DNA of 64,000 nucleotides from Lewinellaceae bacterium (GCA_016719605.1 JADJYW010000003.1:434001-498000); one strand, 5' to 3'; counted from the first letter of the stretch, positions 1 through 9,590 are shown. Made by a program: numbers and translations. The notes: generated by a model from the letters alone, not told the origin.

Positions 1-3000
1 TGGGGTTTGCTCGTGGCATTCGACCAACTCGCGCCGATGCTGACGTGCACCGACCTTTCGTTGCCTTGTGCCTTGCCGAATACTTCGCCCGCCTTTTTAG
101 CCAATACCCTTGGCCTCTCCAATGCCTACCCCGCCGTAGTGGAAAACTGTGGCACATACGACCTGACATATCTGGACACCTGGTTCGACCTTGGCTGTGC
201 CGATGCGCAGGACCGCAGCGCCTACATCCAGCGCATCTGGACGGCAGTGGACGCCGCCGGCAACCAGGCCACCTGCAACCAACGGCTGAACCTGTACCGC
301 GTACATGCCGCCGATGTGCTTTTGCCCGCCGATACGGCAGTCGGTTGCGCCAATCCGGCCACCGACCCTGTGTTCACCGGACAACCTTATTTTCAGGCGT
401 TTGGCAGGACATTTCCCTTGTTTTCCACACCCACGGCCTGCGAATTACACATCGGCTACCAGGATCAGATTTTGCCCCTGTGCGGCGGTGTTTACACCAT
501 CCTGCGCACCTGGACGGTGTTCGACGATTGCCTGCCGGGCGGGCCGGGAAATCCGCGCTTCAGCATCCAGGCGATTGCCGTGCAGGACAAGGCCGGGCCG
601 GTTTTTCAATGCCCCAAGGATACGCTTGTCTCCACCGATCCATTCCAGTGCAACCGCACACTCGACCTGCCCGATGTGGTATTGTACGATGTCTGTTCGG
701 GCGTAACGGGCCTGGAGGCCAAATGGACGGTGGGCGGGCAAACCTACACCCTGCCCGGTTCGTTGTCCGATTTTCCGGGAAACAATCCCTGGCACCCCGA
801 CACTCTTAGCGTGCTGGAATTTGCCCCCAACCTGCCTGCCGGGGAAGTAATTCCGTTCACCTACACCGCCACAGACAACTGCGGCAACACCAGTACCTGC
901 TCGTTCCGGGTGACCGTAGCAGACGGCGTCGCTCCCTTTCCTGTTTGCGACGAATTTACGCAGGTGAGCATCGGCCTGTCGGGCGAAGCACTCGTGTTTG
1001 CCGGCACTTTCAACGATGGTTCTTACGACAACTGCTCGACCGTGCGCTTTAAAGCCCGCCGGGCCGAAGCGGGCGATTGCCAGCCGAACGATATGTTTTT
1101 TGACCAGGTAAACTTTTGCTGCGCCGATGTTGGTAAAACCATCACGGTCATCCTGCGCGTGTACGATGTGCAGCCCGAGGCCGGCGCAGTCAGCCTGACC
1201 GCCAACGAGGCGCACGCCGCCAACTGTGAAGTGCAAGTGCTGGTGGATGACAAAATAAAACCGCACTGTACACCTCCGGCGCATACGACCGTTTCCTGCC
1301 AGAGTTTCGACCCGTACCTCATATCCCACGGGATGCCTGTATTCACCGACAACTGCTGCATAGACACCGCATACGAGCTGGCGCCCAACTACGCCCTTTT
1401 TGACACGTTGTGCAACCGCGGCACTATCACGCGCACGTTTCGCGCCTACGATTGCAACGGCCAGAGCAGCAAGTGTACCCAACGGATAGTCGTCTTTTAC
1501 ACACAACAGTATGCCATCAAATTTCCGGACGATGTACTGGTGAGCGACTGCGACACGACGGGCGTGTACAGCGCCGAACCAGAGATATTCGGTAATTTTT
1601 GCGAACAGATCGGCATCTCCTACCACGATGACGTGAACTCCGCCGGCCTGCTTTCCTGCTACTGGATCGAACGGTACTGGCGGGTGGTCAACTGGTGCCA
1701 GTACAATCCCAATCTGCCACTTGTTGAAGTGCCCAACCCCAACCCCTCGATCAATCCGCTGGATCTCCTGAACATGCCCGGCCCCATGGTAGCCCCGGCC
1801 GGCTACCAACCGGCGCCTACGTTGCGCCGCGTCAGCGCCAACGACCCGATGCCCACGGACTTCAGCACGTTTTGGAGCCCCTTTGCCAACGGCTACACCT
1901 ACCGCCAGACCATTATCGTGCGGGACAAGGAACCGCCCAAGTTTCGCGGTTGTCCCGACCTGAACGGCCCGGTGGAAATGTGCGACCACACCACCAACGA
2001 CCCCAACTACTGGAATGCCCCGTATTGGTCCAATCCACACATCCCGGGCGGTACCGACTTGTGCGAGGGACAGTCCGATCTCGCCGCAACCGTCAACGAT
2101 GCCTGCGCCAAGGGCAACCTCAATATCCGCTATTTGCTCTACCTGGATCTCGACAACGACGGGGTGCAGGAAAGCCTCATCAGCAGCAACAACCCGCCGC
2201 CGCCCGGCATGGTACTGTTTGGAAATGCCATGACCCCGAATTTTACCGGTGGCGTTTTGCGGCAATTTGACCAGCGCCCTGTGCCTGCCGACGAGAAATA
2301 CCGGTTCACCATCCTGAAAGGCGGTTATTCCAACATCACCGGCTATGTACGCTGGGTTTCGGAGAAAGAACCCGGCAAGTACATCACCCCCCAACTCCCA
2401 CACGGCAACCACCGCATCCTGTGGATTGCCGACGACGGCTGTGGCAACCAGGCCTTTTGCGAATATACAATCCGGGTACGCGACTGCCGGGCGCCGGAAT
2501 TGATCTGCCTGAACGGTCTGAGCACCGACATGCCCATTGACCAGACAACCACCCTGTATGCTCAGGATTTTGTGCTGTATGTCGGCGACAACTGCTCGCC
2601 CGCAAGCGAGGTACTGCTCGGCCTGCGCAAATCCGGCGCCGGACATGGTTTCCCATTCCAGCCCGACGGCAAGCCCTGGCAAAGCGCGCGATTCGACTGC
2701 TCCGAATTAGGCACCCAGTTTGTGGAACTCTGGGCCATGGATCACGCAGGCAATATGAATACCTGCGAAACATACGTCGTCGTGCAAGACAATTATTCGG
2801 TTTGCTCCAACACGACGGGCACCGTGGCCGGCATCCTCCAGACAGGTGGCGGCGAGGGGCTGGAAGATGCCGCCGTGGAAATCACAGGCAACCACCCGGC
2901 TGTACCTGCCATGCACTTGTTCGCGCCATCTACCCAGACCGGCGCCTACCAGTTTGCTTCCTCTATTCCGTTGGGTTCCGACCTGACAATCACCCCGATC

Positions 3001-4068
3001 AAGGACAACGACCCGCACAACGGCGTATCCACCTTCGACCTTTCGCTCATCAATAAACATATCCTCGGCTTTGGCCCTTTGGATAGCCCGTACAAACTCA
3101 TCGCTGCCGACATAAATAACAGCCGCTCGGTGACCACCCTCGACGTGGTTGAACTGCGCAAACTTATCCTCGGCATCTACACGGATTTTCCGCAAAACAC
3201 CTCCTGGCGATTTATAGATGCGGACTATATATTTCCCAATATCGGAAACCCCTTTCAGGAAATTTTTCCGGAAACGCGGCAAATCGCCAACCTGCAGGTC
3301 AGTCGTTTGCAGGAAAATTTCATTGCTGTAAAAATCGGTGACACCAATGGCAACGCCTTGGCCAACAACCTGCAGGCCACGCAAGACCGCACCGCCGGAA
3401 CCGCTATTTTCGAGGTGGTTTTTGCCGATGGACGCCCGGACACCGACATCCGCGCCGGGCAGGAATTTGACCTGCTGGTACGCGCCGAAGATGTGCTGCT
3501 GGGCTGCCAGTTTACGCTGGCACACCCGGGCCTGGAGGTCGTCCAGATCATTCCGGGCACGGGAATGGGGCACGACAACTTCGCGGTATTTCCTGGTGAA
3601 GAAGTACTCACCCTGAGCTGGGACGGGCACGACAAACCGCAGTTTGTTGTGCGGTTTAGCGCCCGAAAAACGGGCCGGATCGAGCAGATACTCCAGGTTT
3701 CGAGCCGCATCACGAGGGCCGAAGCATACCGCGATCAGGAAAGGGAAACAGAGCGACAGGAAGTAGCGCTGCGCTTTGGCGGCAGCGCCAAACCGGTGCA
3801 GGGACAGGGGTTTGAGTTGTATCCCAACGAGCCGAATCCCTGGCGCGAGCACAGTCGCATCCGGTTTTATTTGCCCGATGCTGCCGCCGTGACGCTGACC
3901 ATTTTTTCCCAAACCGGGCAAACGATTTTTTCCCAAAAGCGGGACTATACGGCCGGCTTCCAGAGCATAATGCTGGATGCTGTTTCGATGCCCGATGCCG
4001 CCGGAGCGTTATTTTACCGGATAGAAACTCCGACGGAAAGTGCCGTGAGCAAGATGGTACGTTGGTAG
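1..4068 (+). CDS. Giant secreted Cys-rich T9SS protein, 5' end cut by window
   Basis: The frame is open from the first base, so the true start lies upstream; at least 1353 residues are present. The first ~900 residues are Cys-rich, Ig-like units with phrases such as TATDNCGNTSTC and DKTKPHC-like turns, resembling the HYR-type repeats of Bacteroidota surface proteins. About residues 935-1010 look like a carboxypeptidase-regulatory-like fold (TGTVAGILQ...). About 1030-1100 is a dockerin-like pair of Asp-rich loops (AADINNSRSVTTLDVVELRK). The last ~80 residues (FELYPNEPNPW... to SKMVRW) are a type A T9SS sorting domain. It is therefore probably exported across the outer membrane by the type IX system and anchored or released there. 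Substrate or partner is unknown. It ends 31 bp from the convergent hydrolase gene. Confidence 0.85.
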   Translation, partial: WGLLVAFDQLAPMLTCTDLSLPCALPNTSPAFLANTLGLSNAYPAVVENCGTYDLTYLDTWFDLGCADAQDRSAYIQRIWTAVDAAGNQATCNQRLNLYRVHAADVLLPADTAVGCANPATDPVFTGQPYFQAFGRTFPLFSTPTACELHIGYQDQILPLCGGVYTILRTWTVFDDCLPGGPGNPRFSIQAIAVQDKAGPVFQCPKDTLVSTDPFQCNRTLDLPDVVLYDVCSGVTGLEAKWTVGGQTYTLPGSLSDFPGNNPWHPDTLSVLEFAPNLPAGEVIPFTYTATDNCGNTSTCSFRVTVADGVAPFPVCDEFTQVSIGLSGEALVFAGTFNDGSYDNCSTVRFKARRAEAGDCQPNDMFFDQVNFCCADVGKTITVILRVYDVQPEAGAVSLTANEAHAANCEVQVLVDDKIKPHCTPPAHTTVSCQSFDPYLISHGMPVFTDNCCIDTAYELAPNYALFDTLCNRGTITRTFRAYDCNGQSSKCTQRIVVFYTQQYAIKFPDDVLVSDCDTTGVYSAEPEIFGNFCEQIGISYHDDVNSAGLLSCYWIERYWRVVNWCQYNPNLPLVEVPNPNPSINPLDLLNMPGPMVAPAGYQPAPTLRRVSANDPMPTDFSTFWSPFANGYTYRQTIIVRDKEPPKFRGCPDLNGPVEMCDHTTNDPNYWNAPYWSNPHIPGGTDLCEGQSDLAATVNDACAKGNLNIRYLLYLDLDNDGVQESLISSNNPPPPGMVLFGNAMTPNFTGGVLRQFDQRPVPADEKYRFTILKGGYSNITGYVRWVSEKEPGKYITPQLPHGNHRILWIADDGCGNQAFCEYTIRVRDCRAPELICLNGLSTDMPIDQTTTLYAQDFVLYVGDNCSPASEVLLGLRKSGAGHGFPFQPDGKPWQSARFDCSELGTQFVELWAMDHAGNMNTCETYVVVQDNYSVCSNTTGTVAGILQTGGGEGLEDAAVEITGNHPAVPAMHLFAPSTQTGAYQFASSIPLGSDLTITPIKDNDPHNGVSTFDLSLINKHILGFGPLDSPYKLIAADINNSRSVTTLDVVELRKLILGIYTDFPQNTSWRFIDADYIFPNIGNPFQEIFPETRQIANLQVSRLQENFIAVKIGDTNGNALANNLQATQDRTAGTAIFEVVFADGRPDTDIRAGQEFDLLVRAEDVLLGCQFTLAHPGLEVVQIIPGTGMGHDNFAVFPGEEVLTLSWDGHDKPQFVVRFSARKTGRIEQILQVSSRITRAEAYRDQERETERQEVALRFGGSAKPVQGQGFELYPNEPNPWREHSRIRFYLPDAAAVTLTIFSQTGQTIFSQKRDYTAGFQSIMLDAVSMPDAAGALFYRIETPTESAVSKMVRW

Positions 4069-4099
4069 GCAATACACGAGACAGTCTCTCCATGCCCGA

Positions 4100-5326
4100 C
4101 TACTCCGCGCGCGCCCACCACCCTGCTATCGAATCCCGCCGCGCCCGATAGCGTTCCCAAAACGCAGGAATACAGGAACCTGCCAGTGCCGAGGTCGAGT
4201 TGAACAGTACGCAAATACCGATGCCGTCGCGGCGGTCGAACGCAATTTCGCTGCGAAAATCATTGACCGAGCCGCCGTGGTAAACGATCGTGTCGGCCTC
4301 GTTGGTCAGAATGCGCCAGCCCATGCCGTAATGCGGTTCCAGAGGCATGCCCCAGCGCCGGAAGTAGCGGCGCTCGCCGTTTGTTTTGATGGCCGGGCGA
4401 AACACCTCGTCCAACGTTGCCCTTGACACCACCTCCGGGCGATGCCCCAACAGCACGACAAGCCACCGGCCCATATCGGCTGCACTGGCATTCACGCCTC
4501 CCGCCGGAGCGGCATTGTAGTACCGTTTTGTGATCGTGGCGGGTGTCAGCCCCATGCGCGTGTGGACGTGGGGCAGTGCAACATTCGGGTTGCCCTGCAT
4601 GCTCGCCCAGTCGGCGGACGCATCGCGCATCCCGGCAGGGCCAAATATCTTTTTGGTTAAAAGTTCCGGGTACGATTCCCCGGTAACGGCCTGCATCGCT
4701 TCTCCAACGAGTGCGAAGGCCGCATTTTGGTAGGTGAATACTTTTCCCGGCGCACCGTTGAGCGGCAGTTTGGAAAATTTGGCGGCAATCGTTCGTACGT
4801 CATAGCCCGCCTCGATCATGTTGGTGTAGGCGTGGTAGGGTAAACCCGTGGTGTGCGCCAGTAAATGGGCAAGTTGCACCTGAGCGGTATTTCCGGGGGA
4901 AGACAGGGCAAACTCGGGCACATAGCGCACGATCCGGTCGTCCCAATGCAACGCATCCTCCTGCACCAAAATACCGGTCAGCACCCCCGCGAAGCCTTTG
5001 GACAAAGACCCGATACGGAACACCGTGTGGGCGTCTATGGAATCTGATTTTGAGGTACTGCGCAGTCCGTAACCCCGCTGAAAAACCACCACACTGTCTT
5101 GTACAATCACGACGGCTGCACCGGGTGTGTGGGTAGCCGACAGGGTATCGGCAAAAAACCGGTCGTATTCGGCGATCAGCGCCCGCAGGTGCGGATTGCG
5201 CAAGGCCTGAGGCGTTGGCCCTTCGTAGCGATGTACGTTTTCCTGCGAATTGACGTACGTGCAGGTTTGCATCAGCAGAAGCAAAGGCACAGCGAGCAAC
5301 AGCACAAACAGCAGCATTTTTTTCAT
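4100..5326 (-). CDS. Serine beta-lactamase-family hydrolase (class C / PBP4*-like)
   Basis: A 408-residue protein of the beta-lactamase (PF00144) fold, which includes class C beta-lactamases, D-aminopeptidases and esterases. The catalytic SxxK is S107-L-S-K110 in FRIGSLSKG; a YxN element (TYQNAAF) follows, and the third motif is HGG in VYHGGSVNDF. The start at 5326 (MKKMLLFVLLL) is chosen because it gives a clean hydrophobic export signal; the frame is open to 5656 but that extension runs through the divergent promoter region. A Cys at residue 22 could be a lipidation site, although the lipobox is poor. It is transcribed divergently from the SH3b gene, and both have a TACCTTTG -7 word. True substrate (peptide or ester) cannot be read from sequence. 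Confidence 0.88.
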   Translation of the reverse strand: MKKMLLFVLLLAVPLLLLMQTCTYVNSQENVHRYEGPTPQALRNPHLRALIAEYDRFFADTLSATHTPGAAVVIVQDSVVVFQRGYGLRSTSKSDSIDAHTVFRIGSLSKGFAGVLTGILVQEDALHWDDRIVRYVPEFALSSPGNTAQVQLAHLLAHTTGLPYHAYTNMIEAGYDVRTIAAKFSKLPLNGAPGKVFTYQNAAFALVGEAMQAVTGESYPELLTKKIFGPAGMRDASADWASMQGNPNVALPHVHTRMGLTPATITKRYYNAAPAGGVNASAADMGRWLVVLLGHRPEVVSRATLDEVFRPAIKTNGERRYFRRWGMPLEPHYGMGWRILTNEADTIVYHGGSVNDFRSEIAFDRRDGIGICVLFNSTSALAGSCIPAFWERYRARRDSIAGWWARAE

Positions 5327-5333
5327 AGGTGGA

Positions 5334-5341
5334 CAAAGGTA
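5334..5341 (-). promoter_or_regulatory. -7 element TACCTTTG of the serine hydrolase gene
   Basis: On the minus strand this reads TACCTTTG, a match to the Bacteroidota sigma-ABfr -7 word TAnnTTTG. It sits 7 bp upstream of the ATG, so the transcript would have a very short leader. Confidence 0.5.
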
Positions 5342-5397
5342 GAAATCCGGCTGAAACCGTCCACGGATTTCTGCTGCACAAAACAGGTAACGCGCCC

Positions 5398-5405
5398 TAC
5401 CTTTG
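5398..5405 (+). promoter_or_regulatory. -7 element TACCTTTG of the SH3b gene
   Basis: A TAnnTTTG match 17 bp upstream of the ATG at 5423. It forms the divergent partner of the element at 5334-5341. No clear -33 TTTG partner was found. Confidence 0.5.
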
Positions 5406-5422
5406 GCGCCAAATTTTTTGAT

Positions 5423-6400
5423 ATGCAAACTCTCCTGCGATTTGCCGCGACAGCCACTTGCCTGTTTGTACTCGCTACAGCTACCGCACAAATGGCTTTT
5501 TTTCCGGAAGAACTCTTCGTAACGGCGGCCTCCCTGAACCTGCGCGATACGCCCGACAAGGCTGGGAAAGTACTGGAAAAACTCCCGCGCGGCACTACGC
5601 TCAACCTCGTTGAGGTAGTCAATGACGGGCAATATGTTGAAGTGGACAGCATCCACGGTCTTTGGCTGAAAGTGAAATCGAAAACCAAAACCGGGTATGT
5701 TTTCAGCCCTTATACCAGCGGGGCGTACTTCCTCTGCATGGATCGGGATATCATGCAGGATTCGTTGCCCCCGCTGCTCTGGTACGGCATTTATGTTCGC
5801 GACTCCTTCGCCGACGAGTTGCGCAAGATCGAAGTGCGGCTGGAGCGCGAGTACAATGAATTTTTCATGGAAGAAGTAGATGTGCTGTACACCGATCAGC
5901 CGGATACCGCCAAGTTCATCGTCGGCTCGGCAACCCCGCTCAAACCCGGCTATGCCGGCAACCTTGGGTTGTTTGGGCCGGATATCACATACTACTCCTC
6001 CCAGCTATCGCCCGGCGCCATGCTGCCGATCCATCCGGGTATCGAAGACGGAGACGAATCTGAAAAAAGCACCTATTACTTTGCGGCCACGGGCTGTGCC
6101 TACTTTGGCGACTACGACTATGTGCATGTGACCGACTACCGGCTGTACACCATGGAAATGATGCCCGGCACGACGTCCTTGCGCCAGGATATGACAGGAT
6201 GGGTACAACCCGAGGTGGGACTGAACCCCAATGTAGCCCTGATCTGGTACGGGGACCTCGATGGAGACAACAAACCCGATGCAATACTCGAAGACGCACC
6301 CTACGAAATCGGCGCCCGAATTTCCCTTTTCCTGTCCTCCAAAGCACAACCGGGAATGCTCCTCCACAAAGTATGCGAGTATTTTTATGTGATAGATTAA
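5423..6400 (+). CDS. Secreted SH3b-domain protein
   Basis: 325 residues starting at MQTLLRFAATATCLFVLATATAQ, a Sec signal peptide. Residues ~30-95 form a bacterial SH3 (SH3b/SH3_3) domain: VTAASLNLRDTPDKAGKVLEKLPRG is the usual N-L-R-x-x-P signature and the domain ends at W-L-K-V...GYVFSPY. SH3b domains commonly bind peptidoglycan or peptide ligands. The remaining ~230 residues are not recognised, though GDLDGDNKPDAIL near the end resembles a Ca-binding FG-GAP/EF-type loop. The upstream in-frame extension to 5099 is rejected because it is antisense to the neighbouring hydrolase. A second SH3b protein is encoded 2.5 kb downstream (8364-9548). Confidence 0.8.
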   Translation: MQTLLRFAATATCLFVLATATAQMAFFPEELFVTAASLNLRDTPDKAGKVLEKLPRGTTLNLVEVVNDGQYVEVDSIHGLWLKVKSKTKTGYVFSPYTSGAYFLCMDRDIMQDSLPPLLWYGIYVRDSFADELRKIEVRLEREYNEFFMEEVDVLYTDQPDTAKFIVGSATPLKPGYAGNLGLFGPDITYYSSQLSPGAMLPIHPGIEDGDESEKSTYYFAATGCAYFGDYDYVHVTDYRLYTMEMMPGTTSLRQDMTGWVQPEVGLNPNVALIWYGDLDGDNKPDAILEDAPYEIGARISLFLSSKAQPGMLLHKVCEYFYVID

Positions 6401-6508
6401 TTGGTTTATTGGTTGACTGGTTTATTGGTTGACTGGTTTTAGTTTCTTGCCTAACCAGTCAACCAATAAACCAGTCAACCAATAAACCAGTCAACCTGTC
6501 AACCAACA
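6401..6508. repeat. Perfect 36-bp inverted repeat made of tandem words
   Basis: The left arm 6403-6438 and right arm 6453-6488 are exact reverse complements (36 bp, 14-nt loop). Each arm is itself about two copies of the 18-bp unit GGTTTATTGGTTGACTGG; further partial copies run to 6508. It starts directly after the stop codon of the SH3b gene and ends 4 bp before the next ATG. It would make a very stable RNA hairpin, and may act as a terminator or mRNA stabiliser. Confidence 0.9.
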
Positions 6509-6512
6509 AACG

Positions 6513-7718
6513 ATGCATCCAGATTCCTTTGTCGTCAAAGAGCGCGGAGACAACCGCACGACGGCGCCGCATGTGCTGCCGATTTACGCCACCTCGTCGT
6601 TTTCATTTGAGAACATAGACCAGGGCATAGAAATTTTCAACAACATCGAGAGCGGACACGCCTACAGCCGCTACGCCAACCCAACCGTAGATACCGTGGC
6701 CCGCAAAATTGCCGACCTCGAATCCTTTGGGCTGGATATAGCGGCCGAAGCGGTGATGACCAGTTCGGGTATGGCCGCCATTTCTACGCTGCTGCTGGGG
6801 GTACTGCAATCGGGCGACAAGGTGTTGAGCCAGGGCAATTTGTACGGCGGCACCACCGAATTGCTCACCGGTATCCTGCGCCCTCTCGGCGTGGAGACGA
6901 TCTTCACCGACCTGCGCAATCTGGAGCAAGTGGAAGCCCTGCTCCGGCAAAACCCGGCCATTCGCATGATCTATTGCGAAACACCCGCCAATCCGACGCT
7001 TGCTTGCGTAGACATTGCAGCGCTTTCCGATCTGGCCCACCAACACGACGCCTGGTGCGCCATAGACAACACTTTTTCCACGCCGCTTTTACAGCAACCT
7101 TTTGCGCTGGGTGTGGATTTCATCGTGCATTCCACCACCAAATACCTGAACGGCCACGGAAACAGCATTGCCGGGGCAATCGTTGGTCGCGACCGCGCAG
7201 TCATGCGCAAGCAGGTGTGGCGGGCCATGAAACTCGCCGGCACCAATTGTTCGCCCTTTGAAGCATGGCTGACCCACAACGGCATGAAAACCCTCGCCCT
7301 GCGCATGGAACGCCACTGTGCCAATGCCCTCGCATTCGCCCTGTTTCTGGAAAAACACCCCGCCGTAGCGCGGGTAAACTACCCGGGCCTGGTTTCGCAT
7401 CCCGACCACGAATTGGCCAAACGCCAGATGCGAGGCGGCTTCGGCGGCATGCTGAGTTTTGAACTGAAAGGCGGCCTCGAAGCGGGGCTGGCCTGCATGA
7501 ACCGCATCCGGTTCTGCACCCTCGCCCCTACCCTCGGCGACGTGGATACGCTGATCCTGCACCCGGCCTCGTCCTCCCACCTGAATGTGGCCCGCGATAT
7601 TCGCGAACAAAACGGCATCACCGACGGCATGATCCGGGTGTCTGTAGGCATTGAAAACGTGGCCGATATTATCGCCGATATCGAACAGGCCTTAGCAGTT
7701 TTGAGTTTTGAGTTTTGA
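6513..7718 (+). CDS. Trans-sulfuration PLP enzyme (cystathionine gamma-synthase / methionine gamma-lyase family)
   Basis: 401 residues matching the full length of the Cys/Met metabolism PLP-dependent family. The PLP-binding lysine is K210 in HSTTKYLNGHGN; YSRYANPTVDTV and SSGMAAIST (phosphate-binding) are present, as is the C-terminal RVSVGIENVADIIADIEQAL signature. The reaction could be cystathionine gamma-synthase, cystathionine lyase, O-acetylhomoserine sulfhydrylase or methionine gamma-lyase; these cannot be separated by eye. It is cytosolic. The last six residues (VLSFEF) are encoded by a 7-bp tandem repeat that runs over the stop codon. The gene begins right after a large hairpin repeat, so it may have its own promoter within or near it. 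Confidence 0.92.
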   Translation: MHPDSFVVKERGDNRTTAPHVLPIYATSSFSFENIDQGIEIFNNIESGHAYSRYANPTVDTVARKIADLESFGLDIAAEAVMTSSGMAAISTLLLGVLQSGDKVLSQGNLYGGTTELLTGILRPLGVETIFTDLRNLEQVEALLRQNPAIRMIYCETPANPTLACVDIAALSDLAHQHDAWCAIDNTFSTPLLQQPFALGVDFIVHSTTKYLNGHGNSIAGAIVGRDRAVMRKQVWRAMKLAGTNCSPFEAWLTHNGMKTLALRMERHCANALAFALFLEKHPAVARVNYPGLVSHPDHELAKRQMRGGFGGMLSFELKGGLEAGLACMNRIRFCTLAPTLGDVDTLILHPASSSHLNVARDIREQNGITDGMIRVSVGIENVADIIADIEQALAVLSFEF

Positions 7719-7731
7719 GTTTTGAGTTTTG
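7697..7731 (+). repeat. Five tandem copies of AGTTTTG
   Basis: Five perfect copies of the 7-bp word AGTTTTG cross the 3' end of the PLP enzyme gene and include its stop codon (7716-7718). Because 7 is not a multiple of 3, a change in copy number would alter the C-terminal residues. Confidence 0.9.
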
Positions 7732-7788
7732 CTACTACCTGACGCGATCCGGCGACAAGCCAACGGTCGCCCGGGAAAATTGATTTTT

Positions 7789-8343
7789 ATGGAAAACATG
7801 GATTCCCTGCGCAGGGAAGAACACCCGAACAACCTGGTATTGTTTCTCCGATCCTGGTGGCCATCTCTTGTGGCCTTGCTCGTACTGTCGGTGGCTGCGC
7901 TCTGGTTTAATTGGCGTCCTCCGTTGCACGAGCGTTTGTTCACGAAATACATGGACGACCCAAAAGCCGCCTTTCTCCTGCGCGGCGGCGGTGACGAGAC
8001 GGCTCCCGATATGACACCTGCTGCGGACGCATTCAACCAGGGGGACTATCAAAATGCCCTGAACCGGCTGAGCGCCTACCTGCCCAACTACCCCAACGAC
8101 ATGGAGGCGCGTCTGTTTGCAGGCCTTTGCTACCTGAAACTGCAGCGGTACCAGGATGCACAAGGAGCCTTCCGGGGGGTCACCCGCACCAAAAATGCCT
8201 GGACAAGCGAGGCATACTGGTACATGGCACTCGCTTACCTACGCGAAAACAAGCGCATTGAGTGCATTCAGGCACTTGGGGGGATTCCGGAGAACAGCGA
8301 CCGGCACCAGAAAGCGCTGGAGATATGGCAACAGATTAGATAA
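7789..8343 (+). CDS. Membrane-anchored TPR protein
   Basis: 184 residues from the ATG at 7789 (MENMDSLRREE). One transmembrane segment lies at about residues 21-40 (SWWPSLVALLVLSVAALWF), placing the rest on one side of the inner membrane, probably the periplasm. From ~85 onward there are TPR-like helices: AFNQGDYQNALNRLSAYLPNYPND, LFAGLCYLKLQRYQDAQGAF and YWYMALAYLRENKRIECIQAL. TPRs mediate protein contacts; the partner is unknown. The 20-codon upstream extension lacks coding character and lies against the AGTTTTG repeat, so the internal ATG was preferred. It is convergent with the SH3b lipoprotein gene, 20 bp away. Confidence 0.78.
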   Translation: MENMDSLRREEHPNNLVLFLRSWWPSLVALLVLSVAALWFNWRPPLHERLFTKYMDDPKAAFLLRGGGDETAPDMTPAADAFNQGDYQNALNRLSAYLPNYPNDMEARLFAGLCYLKLQRYQDAQGAFRGVTRTKNAWTSEAYWYMALAYLRENKRIECIQALGGIPENSDRHQKALEIWQQIR

Positions 8344-8363
8344 AACAAGCCGTTTCTGCCGAT

Positions 8364-9548
8364 CTACCGGTTGGTATATTGCTGTCCAAACTGTGTCCGA
8401 AAGGCATCCACTTTTTCGGTACGCTTCCAGCCCTCGGCAGCGCAGAGTTCAGCCATTTCCCGGGTAGATTTGCCGAGCCTGGTGTCCGGGTACCGCTGCT
8501 GGATGTAGTCCCAAACCGATTTAAAATCTTCGGATACCATGTCGGTTTCAGCGGAAAAAACGGGGGTGTTGTCGGCGCCATTCACCAGTACCAGCCGCAT
8601 CCAGTATTCCGACTCCCGGGTCTCTTCGCCGAGCGGGAAGTATGGATTGTCCCGGTTGAATTTTTCCCAAAAAATAGCCACGTCGGCTACTTTTTCCAGC
8701 GGGATTACTATGCCGCCATCGCTGAACATGGTCACATTTTGCTCGGCAGTGCGCTGATTGATAAACTTTTGCATGGGCTGCGTCACAAGTGGGCCGAAGA
8801 AATCCTGAAATTTTCGCCAGTCCACCACAGGGAAAATCGAGCCTTCAGCCCACATCAATCGAAATCCGTTGACGGCGAAAGGAACGGTAGCAGGGTATTT
8901 GTTGTAGTTGAAACGGTCATTGTACACATCCTTGGCATCGTTTTCGGTGAATGCCACCGTTTCGGTTTGTTTGTAAAACTCTCCCTCCGCCATCATGCGG
9001 CGCATAAAGCGCTCCAGCAGCAGGAAACTTGCATCGGCGAGCGGGCGCGGGGCATCGGCGAGGTTTTTTTCCACATAGCCCCATGCCTGGCCACCGCTGG
9101 TAATATCCTTTGTGTCGAGCGCCTGAAGGAATGTGGCGAGCTGCCCGACCCGATCCGTATCCGGGCTGTCGCCCCGCTTACCCGCGTACACGCAGGTGAG
9201 CGCGCCACCAAATGCCCAGCCGGAGGGCCTGTCGCCGCTGAGTGCCGTGACCTGGTAGTAGGGCGACCGATACGAGATGCCGCGCAGTTCAATTTCTTCC
9301 TGATTCGTGGATTCGTTGCCTGCACCCTCCACAACTTCGCCTTCTTTCAATTGGGCAAGCACGCCGGCGGTCTGGCCGGGCTGTTCGCGCAGGCGCAGAT
9401 TGTCCACATTGGCCGTGTAAAGAAATAGTTCGGGTTTGGGCGGCAAGCCCGGGTCGGCAGATTCCGGGGTTTTGCCCGAATCGGATTTGCAGTTGGACAG
9501 GAGCGCTGCCGCGAAAATGGCGGCAAAGAAGAATGGTGTTGATTGCAT
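8364..9548 (-). CDS. SH3b-domain lipoprotein
   Basis: 394 residues starting MQSTPFFFAAIFAAALLSNCKSD: a lipoprotein signal with lipobox LSNC (Cys20). Residues ~40-120 are SH3b-like: NVDNLRLREQPGQTAGVLAQLKEGEVV carries the N-L-R-x-x-P signature and the fold closes at GWAFGGALTCVY. The remaining ~270 residues are not recognised; they are rich in aromatic and charged residues without repeats. The longer frame to 9719 is rejected because the lipobox dictates the start and a TACTTTTG promoter word lies 35 bp upstream. It probably sits in the cell envelope and, by analogy with other SH3b proteins, could touch peptidoglycan. Confidence 0.78.
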   Translation of the reverse strand: MQSTPFFFAAIFAAALLSNCKSDSGKTPESADPGLPPKPELFLYTANVDNLRLREQPGQTAGVLAQLKEGEVVEGAGNESTNQEEIELRGISYRSPYYQVTALSGDRPSGWAFGGALTCVYAGKRGDSPDTDRVGQLATFLQALDTKDITSGGQAWGYVEKNLADAPRPLADASFLLLERFMRRMMAEGEFYKQTETVAFTENDAKDVYNDRFNYNKYPATVPFAVNGFRLMWAEGSIFPVVDWRKFQDFFGPLVTQPMQKFINQRTAEQNVTMFSDGGIVIPLEKVADVAIFWEKFNRDNPYFPLGEETRESEYWMRLVLVNGADNTPVFSAETDMVSEDFKSVWDYIQQRYPDTRLGKSTREMAELCAAEGWKRTEKVDAFRTQFGQQYTNR

Positions 9549-9582
9549 GGTTGCTTCGTTCTGTTTTATGGTCGTAACGGGG

Positions 9583-9590
9583 CAAAAGTA
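9583..9590 (-). promoter_or_regulatory. -7 element TACTTTTG of the SH3b lipoprotein
   Basis: Minus-strand TACTTTTG, a TAnnTTTG match, with the ATG 34 bp downstream at 9548. Confidence 0.5.

Noticed and set aside
445..2682. A 745-codon open frame on the minus strand
   Set aside because: It is antisense to the T9SS protein and has no recognisable domain or signal; GC-rich codon bias opens such shadows.
5327..5656. N-terminal extension of the serine hydrolase to 5656
   Set aside because: It runs over the divergent promoters and the SH3b gene's start and precedes a good signal peptide at 5326.
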